Part shown: positions 47,492 through 56,773 of the stretch, in pieces
Position numbering within the stretch: position 1 is the first letter of the stretch
How the letters are laid out: each line of letters begins with the position of its first letter
Source of the DNA: Cercophora sp. LCS_1
Lineage: Eukaryota > Ascomycota > Sordariomycetes > Sordariales > Lasiosphaeriaceae
Length of the DNA stretch: 64,000 nt
Direction: 5' to 3'
NCBI GenBank assembly: GCA_036250225.1
Contig: JAPZLL010000037.1
Location: 62,001-126,000 of the forward strand
The notes under the pieces: generated by a model
Told to the model about the DNA's origin: nothing
The model's database searches: none
The model's input: only the letters and a program-made list of their open reading frames with translations
Made by a program: the position numbers and the translations under genes

Positions 47492-49835
47492 TCAGCCTCT
47501 CAAGTGCTGATCCGACGCATATGCCAGCGCCCTGTCCTCGAACCTTTGCAACAACAGTGCAACACTCGCGTGGTTGTTACTTTCTGCATACTTGCAAGGC
47601 GTGAAGCCGGCATTGCATTTTGCGAGCAGCCCCCCGTCCACACGCAAACCCAGCAACCGACAGACTTCCAGATGCCCATTCTTCGCTGCGCAGTGTAACG
47701 CTGTCATTCCCTCCTTGTTTCGAAGGCCAGCGTCGATGCCCTCGATGCTGAGCAGACACTGGACTGTTCGCAAATTCTCAGGTTCGGGTCGAGCAGATAC
47801 CACGGTGAGAACGGTGTCGCCCGAGTGAGACTGTCTGTTGATAAGTCCTGGGCACTTGGAGGCCACTGTTTCGAGCATTTCAAGCTGTTTCTGGGAGCCC
47901 GGGCGCATGTTTGCCGCGAAGTGTAAGACTGTTTGACCCTCATTGTCGGCTATTTGAAGGTCGGCGTTTTGGAGGCGAGTTGAAAAGAGCTGACAACAGT
48001 TCTCACTGGTTCTTCCCTTGCCAGTTATAGCCCACATGAAGGGAGTGCGCCCGTGTCCGTCTTGCACGGAACAGTTGATCTCAGGGAGCCCTAAGAAACG
48101 CGCGACGACGTTGTGACGGTCTGCCACGGCTGCATAATGAAGTGGCGTCCGGCCCATGCAGTCTCGAGCGTTTGCGTTTGCGCTTTCTTGCAACAACACG
48201 TTGCAAACTTCTAAATGTCCCAGGGAAGCTGCGTAGTGGAGTGCCGTGCTGTTTCTTTTCGTTCGGACGTCTACATCTAGGCTCAGTCCCAGCATGACTT
48301 TTATTACATCAGAGAAGTTGTATTGTGCGGCAATGTGAAGTAGAGTCCTGCCATGGCGATCGGCGACATCCTTGTAAGATGCAGGCGAGAAGCGGAGCAC
48401 GTGAACAACATCACGGGCCGGGTTGGCCACCGAGTCTTCGCCCTCTCCACACATCGAGTGAAAGTCCTGGAGGTAGACCTGGGCAACAGTTGACCCAAGG
48501 TAATCCTGTATGTTCCAGAATGCATCTGCTGTGGCTGGGACTCCTCGGGCCCATTCGTCAAAGAGGGCGCAATGGTAGGGATCCGGCGGTATGAGGTCTC
48601 GACAGTCGATGTTCGTAACCAAGGGTTGCAGGACGTGCTGGAAATTCATCAACAGAGTTGTATACTCCGTCATCAGCCGGGAGTTGAACCTCGTAGAGCC
48701 TGCGATCATCCGACTACGGAGGGTAAGGGCAAGTCCAAGGTCGGTCTCGAATGACGTATCTCGCAAGACCATGGATGCCAAAGACTCGTCAAAGGGTTCC
48801 AGTTCATGGGGTGATTTCCCCGTGAGCTGGCCAACAAGTGTGAGCAGGAGACTCCTCAGGGCAGTTGCTTCGAGGCGTGAGGGTCGGTCGTTTAGACGGT
48901 CGACAGTTTGTATCCGTTGGCAGAGAGATTTGAAGATTTTGTCGTGCATTCTCTGAATGAGGGGAGACATGCCTTCGTTTGGCTGATCGTATGGCCCACA
49001 GATTCCAGGGAACATGTCCTCGAGGTCCGAGTTCCATTGCTGTGCCCTCGCTGCAGCCTTACGAAGTGTGCGTAAAAAGGAAATTGCGTTGGAGCTATCA
49101 AAATATCAGCGAGGAATGAACGAAAATAAAATAAAATAATAGGATAATAGCGGAGATGTGGCGTACAAGTCGGTAGGATTCCACCATACGGCTGGACGTG
49201 TCTCAGTCTCAAGGGTCAAACGTTAGCAAGTTGTGGTCCAACATCCAGGCCATGCACTCAAACACTTGGACGGACGGATGGATGGATGGATGGATGGACG
49301 GAACGTATTCACAGGATACCGCTTACCGCTTTAAGTTGTGGTCGAGATCGGGACCTTTTCGTAGGAGTGTTTCGGAAGGACGTGGATGGGGTGGATGGAT
49401 CCGATGACGGTTCTTGGACCAACATGCCGTCTGACTCGGTGATCTGTTTCCTCTTCCGGGTGTTTTCGGAACACGCAAAGCCCTTGGCCTTGCAACGGTG
49501 GCATCTGTCTGGCCATTCGCGACTTTGCGGCTCACACTGCAAGTAATGTCAATTCCACTCTCGATATAGGTAATGTTGATTGACAATGTCGGGGGCGCGC
49601 GGCGTCACACACGTACCTTTTGCTTGTCCCTTCGACATGGCTCGCATTTGAACCGATCCAATTTCCCGCGGGGTTTTCTTGGCGTCGCGGGCTTTATCGG
49701 TTGACTGGCCTGGGGAGTGTGAGGCTCTTGGCTCGAGTCGTTCATAGGCGTTGGCCATGGCGGGGTAGTCTCTGACTGGATGGGCCCAAAAGAACTTCGC
49801 GGGTGTCTGGTCATTGTTGATGGAGATAGTGACAT
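47492..49835 (-). CDS. Zn2Cys6-cluster ankyrin-repeat protein, module copy B
   Basis: Four exons: 49835-49617, 49536-49327, 49207-49167 and 49094-47492, about 690 aa, all in phase. The zinc cluster is again split by the first intron at the same residue: CEPCRRDKQK|CEPQSREWPDRCHRC... with identical spacing to copy A. The 41-base third exon ends in phase 2 before SN (DF|SNAISFLRTL), matching DI|SNMADFLEVL in copy A. Ankyrin repeats follow: RTLLHIAAQYNFSDVIKVML, STALHYAASLGHLEVCNVLL, RTPLHYAAVADRHNVVARFL and MTALHCAAKNGHLEVCRLLG. It lacks the acidic tail of copy A. Same inferred role. The start at 49835 is the first ATG of the frame near MSLSPSTMTR; a later one (MTRHP) is possible. Confidence 0.8.
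49267..49299. repeat. GGAT/GGAC microsatellite in intron
   Basis: Tandem GGAT-type tetranucleotides inside the second intron of the Zn2Cys6-ankyrin gene B (CCAT/CCGT on the coding strand). Confidence 0.9.
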
Positions 49836-50628
49836 TGTAGGGTACAGTGGATGGGGTGCGACGCAAACACGTTCGGGAGGGAGAGGGATGTCGGGAAAGC
49901 GGGGACCTTTTGATCCCACAGCCTTGCGCAGGCCTGTTGGGACTGAGTGCAGGTGGGATGGGCGTAACACTCGAGGGCAATAAGAGGCACGTGAAGCGCA
50001 ACAAAGAACTCGCAACCTGCGAAAAGCGGAAAGAACTCAATATTAAACTCAGGCTGGTACTTGTACCTAGCGGGGCTCAAACTGCTCAAAGATATGCCCA
50101 CGGCGATGCGCTCCGAAGTCTTGATCACCCACCTAGCGGTGAGAAGACAGGGTAGCTTTGTCGAAGCGGCGCCGCAGCGGGTGGTCCGGCCCCGCTGTCA
50201 GCCCACGAGGAGAGAAGGAGGACGGGCACCGCCGCTTCAGGGGGCGCCTGGCAGGATTCTCAACGCACTTCATCGCACTTCCTCCTCCCGCTTGCTGTCG
50301 CACCCCACCACAGGTCATCGCACATGGCGCAAGCGGTGAACCCATCTCATCGAACGCCGCATGAGCGGCGTTGACCCAGCAACCAGCTTATCCTCCCTTA
50401 TCGTCATTCGACCCCACGAGCACCGATCCTTCCCTCATCGCATTCCCAACTCCAAAACTGCGACCGCCAACCGTTTCCTCAGCAGGCCTCCACAAAATGA
50501 CCCCAAGGTTCACAAAACTGCGAATGTCGACATGCGATGGCCGAAGAAAACAAATCCTCCCGCCCGAGGCACCACCGCCCACTCTTGACAATGCACACCC
50601 CAATTAACTCGAGTCCGCGGCCCACACA
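49836..50628. promoter_or_regulatory. Shared divergent promoter of module copy B
   Basis: 793 bases between the Zn2Cys6-ankyrin gene B (-) and the membrane-protein gene (+). TCGCAC cores recur (near 50274, 50297 and 50317), as in the promoter region of copy A. Regulatory role is inferred. Confidence 0.35.
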
Positions 50629-51125
50629 ATGCGACTCTCGCACACAACTCCTGCGTCCATGATCGACAACGAGGGCGAACCAGCATTTCCAACAATGACA
50701 CAAGCATCTGCAAACTCCGAACCGCTGTCCTCTTCCGAGTCGACCGCCGCGCAAACAATTGCATTTGGTGTCGTCACGTCGGTCGCAGCTCTGGTCGCAC
50801 TCTACTTGTCCTACAAACAACTACGCATCATGCGATCCCGACGTAGTCGACCGCCCACGCCTGGAGACCCAGAAGATGTTTTCCCATCCGGTGTCATTAC
50901 CGACGCATACCCACTATACCCGCTCCAACACCGCGGCGCCGGCGCCGGCTACGCCCAGGAGGCGCCCGGTGACTCGGGGTACCTGCTGCACATCACAAGA
51001 TCGCAGACCATCCACCAGTATGTTCGAGCTCGTCCCCCAGTCTCGGCGCTCGCTGACATTCTTTCCGCAGGGTGACCGTCCGGACGCGAGACCTGCCCTT
51101 CGGCGCCGCGACTTGGGTTCCATGA
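50629..51125 (+). CDS. Small single-pass membrane protein, module copy B
   Basis: Two exons, 50629-51017 and 51071-51125, about 147 aa. The layout equals that of the protein at 40199: a Ser/Thr-rich N-terminus, one helix (TIAFGVVTSVAALVALYL), a basic stop-transfer stretch (YKQLRIMRSRRSR), then DPEDV and HITRSQTIHQ. The second exon gives VTVRTRDLPFGAA, comparable with a PFG-containing end in copy A. If the intron is not spliced the frame runs on to 51075 with a different tail. Divergent from the Zn2Cys6-ankyrin gene B. Confidence 0.65.
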
Positions 51126-52333
51126 CCCACGGCTCGCCCGACCCGGCCAGCCGGGGCTTGTAAATGGCGCGCGGTACAAAAGACAATTGAGTTTCTTCGG
51201 ACCAGTATCTCTACAAGCAGGAGTCGTGGTTGTCCATACATACTGTACATACAATTGGCGTTTTGGGGTTTGAAGAGGTTATGTGCGATCCTCGGCTGGC
51301 AGTTTGCCGAGCGCCGTCCCGCAACACGTCGAACATGTCGGAACAATAACTTGTGCGGGTAAAATCATTACAATGGCATTGTTCAGCAAATTTTCGGTCC
51401 CAACTTAGATCCCGAAGTGCATTTCCACCCAAACCTAGATGGTGAGGATGATTGCTGATGTCTTGATTCGCGGTGGCTGGTAAGCCTGCTGGGGTTTGGT
51501 GCGCTCGCTCAACGGTGACGTCGTGCCCGTGGTTCTGCCCCACCAAATCCGCAACGAATCCCGCCCTCCTCCAGTGCGGCCGTTGATTTGAACAAAGTGT
51601 TTATATTTGTCGCGCTATTCGCAGCTCTCCTTCAATTCACTTGCCCTGCCAGCAGTTATGCATCGCCGATCGCGCATGTTCTTGGCTTGGGGCGCAAAAA
51701 ACTGTTTACTTTTGTCAGGTGTCTTTGCGACTGTGCCTTCCGTTGCCTGCCAGAAAGCGCATCCACAGCGCCCGATGGCTCTGGGCAGTCGGATTCCCCG
51801 ACCCGATGTCGACAAAACACCAGGGAAACAGACATTATGGTTTCCTATCAACCCGAGCACCGTCGCCGGCCCATCATGGGCAATCGTTAATCGAATGACG
51901 GGATGGGATAAGTAGAAGTTCGCAGCGGCGTTGCGCAACGCGGGGGGGAGCGACGAACGCTCCAGCGGTGCCGCCCACTGAAGGCGCTAAAATCGCAGCT
52001 TCGAGCCCGGGTCCGAGCCTGACATAACACACGCCTGCCCAGGAACATGATCGAAATGGAAAACGAAGACTAACATCGTGCTCTTGAAAAAATACCGGAT
52101 TTGTATTATCTACGCTCGTGAGAAGGAAAGCGCGTTTGGTTCCTCTGTGCTCAACTCCCGCGCCGCGAATCGCTCTACTATCCGCGGCAATGCCGAAACC
52201 CCGGCTCCGGCGGATCCTGGGTCCGAATACCCACTCAACAAGAAAGCCCCACAAAGCCGGGTATATCGGACCGTCAAAACGCTGTTTGTGGACCCAGATT
52301 TCCGACGTCAAAGCAACCGCATCGGTCATCACT
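51126..52333. other. Intergenic region
   Basis: About 1.2 kb. Short open frames only; one at 51588 begins with a hydrophobic stretch but has no ATG. No gene, repeat or RNA is supported. Confidence 0.4.
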
Positions 52334-53188
52334 TCACGTCTTCTCGCCGACATCGACATGCGCCTCCTCGACGACCACATTCTTTGACGACCAGGCGGTG
52401 CTCGCCAGGAACCCAAGTATTATGTACCATGGCGAAACCCGGAGCGCGATGGCAATGCCGTCCATGCCTGCTAATTTCCCGATGATGGCCCCAACGGCAA
52501 GAAATCCCACCACGATTTCCCCTTGTTTTTTCTCGTGTCGATGAAGGTATCGGTATATCGTCAGTGATGCGCCAGTCAGGATGATGGCAGGGATCGGCGC
52601 CAGAGGCGACGTCAAACGGGAGAGTAGCAGTTCGTACAAATGTGGCGGTATCTGAAGAAAGTCAAGTCAGTTGTATGTCTCCGAGCCATGGGCCGACTGG
52701 CTACTCACCATCGTCTCGAGAATCTGTAGCACCTCGATGTCGGATTCCCTCTTCTGTCGCAACGCGTCACTGCCGCTGAGAACGGCTGCCCCTCCTAACG
52801 CGAGTAGCATTAAGGGGAGGCCGAGCAAGGTATCCGCAGATTGATCGCCGGCGCTGTCCCTTGTTATTCTCCCTCGGCGCTTTTTTGTTGAGCGTAGTCT
52901 CTGCCTTTCCCTCGTCTCTTGTTCCTCCAGACAACATCGGGGGATTCGCGCCGGCTCGTTGGATCGGGAGCTGGATCGGCCAACATTTCGCTTCTCTTCG
53001 GGTGCCGCGTCGGGCTGTTCTCCTTTGCGAGTGTCTCCTTGTCGCGCGCCCCAGCTTGAACGCTCGTCGTATTCGACGCCATTTGAATCGCACGTCTGCA
53101 TGACGGTCGTCGCGTGTTGTGTGTCGTTTGTGGAAATCCCAGGAATCCGGTCTGGGTCCATCTTTTTCGCAGGTTTTCCCCACAGCAT
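52334..53188 (-). CDS. Uncharacterised multi-pass membrane protein
   Basis: Two exons, 53188-52709 and 52651-52334, about 265 aa, joined in phase 0 (LETM|IPPHLYELL). The N-terminal about 110 residues are charged and Arg-rich, probably disordered. Four hydrophobic segments follow: LLGLPLMLLALGGAAVL, PIPAIILTGASLTIY, IVVGFLAVGAIIGKLAG and WYIILGFLASTAW. The family is not recognised. It stands divergent to another membrane-protein gene starting at 53800. Confidence 0.6.
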
Positions 53189-53799
53189 CAACGATCGGAT
53201 TTTGGTCCGGCAGCTCGGATACAGTATCCGATGCTCCGATCGACTCTGGAATCGAGGTTTAGGGTTCCGTTACTCGCTTGTTGATGTTATGGGTCGGAAG
53301 GGAATGCCAAAGGTTTGAGAGGATGTTCTGGTTGGATGTTCAGCTTCTGGCTTGGAAAGTGCACGCAGGGCCTCGTCGATTACCCCGCTTCTCAGAGGAG
53401 GAATAGGCCCGCGCGAACGCAGAGCCTCAATCCAGCCGGGCTGATGCTGTTTTTTGGCGAGCCTTGCCTCGCAATCCTGCCCCGCCCTACGACGACACTG
53501 ACGGCGCGTGCACTCGCTCAACGCTCCGACAAACATCTTTCCGACCTAAACAGCCGCACACAACCTTCCTCTCGGGCTACAAGCCTTCGCTGCACCTCGA
53601 AATCGCAGAGCTACCAGTCGTGTCTGAAACCCGCAGTTTTGTTGCCCTCGAACCCCTTCCTCCTCCAGAGGACCCCATTGGTGCCTCGTCGAGCCAATTC
53701 TGACCGCCGACCACGAACACAAACGCATCCACGCAACGAACATCCAGGCTTCAAGTTCATTCAAGCTCCGTGGCCGCGTGCCCAAGCTGTGCAATAGCC
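53189..53799. other. Divergent intergenic region
   Basis: 611 bases between two divergent membrane-protein genes. Overlapping open frames, none convincing. Likely holds both promoters. Confidence 0.4.
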
Positions 53800-55686
53800 A
53801 TGCCAGAGTCTGAACCCTCGAACTGGCGCGGACGTATAAGGCGTTTTCAGGGGCTGAGCGAACAAGACATACGGGCTCGAATCGATGCTCTACGTCCCAA
53901 ACTCAACGGGCTATTGGGAGCCGAGCGCCTGGTTCGAGAGGCAGAATACAGTGACCTTCAAGCAAGACTTCGTGCTGTGCAGATAGATGAATGGGAGTGG
54001 CGATTCCTTGGATTGTTTGGAAGCGAAGCAGGTGCTCAGGCCAAGCTCGACGAAATGGAAGCGAGGGTTGAAACCCTACAGTCCAAGCCGGGCAGTCTGT
54101 CAGGAGCGGGACTTGGGGCTCGGCAACTTGAGTACAATGCTCTTGAGAACGAATTGTCTGCTGCGCGGGAAGGAAGGGCCCGTGCCAGGATGAAGGCAAG
54201 GGCGATGGCGACGGCGAGGGCGAGGGTGATGGCGACGGTGATGGCGACGGCGATGGCGACGGCGATGGCGAGGGCGAGGGCGATGATGTCTCCCGAACCT
54301 GCGTCCTCACGGTATTGACACTCATCCTCACCTACTAAACTCCACAGCCACTGACCAGTTCTTGATAGGAAACCCACTGGGGAACCCACCAAGGCTCTGC
54401 ACACTATATCAGCGGATGGGCTCAGAGGAGGTCGCGCTCTAGCACGCGTGCTTATCGACGTCATTGGTGGATCTGCTAGTTCTTATCATGATTCAAGTCT
54501 GGATAAGACTGCCCGGGAAGTTTACCACCACCTGATGCAGAAGGACTCTAGAGAAGTATCGCCACATGAAGCCGCGCTCGCCAGACCGCACCGGGCCAAC
54601 GGTTGCGCGTGTGGGACGCCGCAGCAGGACGGTCGGCATTCCGGGCATGACAAGATATTGTTACGCCCAGCGGCGTTCGTTTTTATCTCCCTTCGACTTG
54701 ACCCTCAAAAGGCTGACTCCCCATAGGCCTAGCCTCGGATTGTGCCGGGGTATTCCGGCAGCCGTGTGCTTGGTTGACCCAGACGAGCCCAGGTGGGAGC
54801 ACCAGTACAAACAGCGACAACAAGTCAAGCAGGGAGATATGCATGGTGGCCTTGCGTGTTCAACACCTTCCTTTGGATGCAGATCTTCAACCATTCTGAC
54901 TTACAGTCCAACTCCCGTTCCTTCACGGACTCGTGGCGCAGAACCGGCGTCATGGAACTCTCTCAGAATTCCTGGGTCTGGCAAGCTCCTTCTCACCGCG
55001 GCCACAGCTTCATGTCTAATAGTACCGGCCCTCGCACTAACACAGCAGCTCGGGGAAAAAGTCATCCATGGCGTCACCGGCGCCCTGGCTACAGAATCAT
55101 TCGTCCTCCTAGTCCTTCGGAGAAACCAAGACAATATTGACCTGGCTTGGATCATTGGCGGATACGTACTTTGGGGAGTCACGTTTGTGGGGCTGCTTCA
55201 GCATCGGCTTTCAAGAATTCGGGGCCGTCTTAACCGCAAGCGCCTCGGAGCACTCATCCTCTTCTCCGGCCTAAGTCTCCTAGGATCATTCTCCCAGGGC
55301 TCATTCGAAGGGTTCGCGACGTGGGGGCCGGCCTGTCTTACAGCAACTCTCATCCTGATTCCATGGATAATGGAGGAAAATAGCATTTCTGGGTTATTTG
55401 AGCTGGATGCCGGTGTCTAACTGCATATGAGACGTACGACCATCATGTCAATCTGCATCGTGGCTTACTAACCATCACAGCTTCGAGACGAGCTTTTTGG
55501 ATATTGAGGATCGTTTGTTCGGCGTTAGGGCGCTGCTCTGGCGCACGGTTCACCATTTATTGTATTACGCTAAAACCTGTCGGTTCGGAAAAGGAGAGAC
55601 AGACCGGGCTGGTAGTGGCAACGGCACTTTCCAAGAGCTGTTGTCTAGGCCACTCCTACATATTTCACTTCGCCCTACAAGAGTAG
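53800..55686 (+). CDS. Uncharacterised protein: coiled coil plus membrane helices
   Basis: Exons 53800-54311, 54369 to about 54600, an exon from about 54728 to 55412, and 55481-55686. The first joint (SSR|KPTGEP) and the last (a TACTAAC-like branch, then ACAG) are in phase; the middle joint is uncertain. The N-terminal 130 residues are helical and charged (ARIDALRPKLNGLLGAERL, QLEYNALENELSAAREG), a likely coiled coil. A minisatellite then encodes Met/Ala/Arg repeats. The third exon encodes four hydrophobic segments (LLLTAATASCLIVPALAL, AWIIGGYVLWGVTFVGLL, LGALILFSGLSLLGSF, CLTATLILIPWIM). I do not recognise it. In the repeat, another frame encodes Gly/Asp/Glu and stays open, so the local frame could be wrong. 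Confidence 0.5.
54199..54286. repeat. GGCGAC/GGCGAT hexanucleotide minisatellite
   Basis: About 88 bases of near-perfect GGCGAT/GGCGAC/GGCGAG units inside the first exon of the coiled-coil gene. It encodes an Ala-Met-Arg-rich run in the gene's frame. Confidence 0.9.
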
Positions 55687-55931
55687 GCTAGGTGTCCGGG
55701 CCTTTCTATCATCGGAGATGTTTTCTATGTTTGCGTTGTATTTACTGTAGGAGTGAAGATATGAGAGTCAAGTAGGCTTTACAGTTTTAGGTCATTGGGA
55801 TGTCCGAAGAACAGACCTCATGAAAATAAGGTAGTCATGGTGACTTGGTCCATCATCAAACCCTGACGTGACGTCCAGACAAACCCAACCAACCCCTGCT
55901 CAATGACTCCGCAGAACCACACATCTCACCC

Positions 55932-56740
55932 TCAAACACCATGCTTCTTCTGAAGCTCAAAAACCCAATTCCAATCCTGCGCAGTCCACAAATGGACCGC
56001 TATCGGAGTCGGCGATCGCTGATAATCCGGCCAAGCTTCGTCTACAATACTCTCATAGCCAATGTGCCCTTCCAAATTCCCAGTCCTCGGATTGTGAGGT
56101 CTCGGCGGAAGCCCATTCTTCCTTCTTTCCGCCCATCGATTAAGGGCAGTCTTGTGAGCGTACCGGATCCAACCATACTCGGTGGTGTAGGCTGACCAAT
56201 AGGACGGTGTAGCCAGGGGAACCAAGACTGGCTGGCTCCTTCTTCCGTCAAGGCGTTGGGCTTTGTGATGATTGGGTCGAAGATGGAGTTGAGCTCTTTC
56301 CAGGATTCATCTCGGTCGGTTTGGATGCGGTCTTTTTCAACTTGCAGGTGGGATTCAACGAGTTTGATAAGAGAAAGGTTTCGTGAAGGCACAGATCTTG
56401 TTGGCGAGGAGAAAAGGATGCCAGTACATCGCTATAGAGGATGAGTTTCCCCAGCTGAGGTGTGTAAGATACCTACCAACATTGAAGCGGCGCTGAGGAT
56501 CGAGTTGACAGCCCTTTGGATACGGACCAATCAAATGCCCGTGATTGAGAGCTGCTGCACCCTGAGGAGAGCCTGGCCAATGGAAGTCAGCCACCGGCCA
56601 ATGGATTCGCCCTGTCCGCTTGTCAGGGCAGAATTGCCCGAACTGCTCGCCAGGTAGGTGCCCGGGAACCCCGCCTTTTCTCGCTGGGTGCCTGACCGCA
56701 AAAACACGCGCTTCCCATCACCTCCACCGACTGTTGACAC
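55932..56740 (-). CDS. Small uncharacterised protein, multi-exon, frame break possible
   Basis: Coding-like segments on the minus strand: one encoding FCPDKRTGRIHWPVADFHWPG...RRFNVGR, an intron of about 95 bases, then SVPSRNLSLIKLVESHLQVEK...WFPWLHRP. Homology-like sequence then continues in another frame as YTTEYGWIRYAHKTALNRWAERRKNG...QDWNWVFELQKKHGV, ending at 55932. The frame change near 56195 has no convincing intron, so it may be a frameshift or an atypical short intron. The 5' end is not fixed. I do not recognise the family. It is divergent from the NACHT gene and close to it. Confidence 0.4.
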
Positions 56741-56773
56741 CTTAGACGAAAGCGAACGTCACCATCTCTCCCA

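Noticed and set aside
51588..51890. Possible small secreted protein with a hydrophobic start
   Set aside because: The frame begins at TTG with no ATG before the hydrophobic stretch, and no upstream exon with a donor is evident.
54036..54464. Minus-strand hydrophobic frame (Ala/Val/Ile repeats) over the minisatellite
   Set aside because: It is the complement of the hexanucleotide repeat; the hydrophobic look is an artefact of repeat translation.
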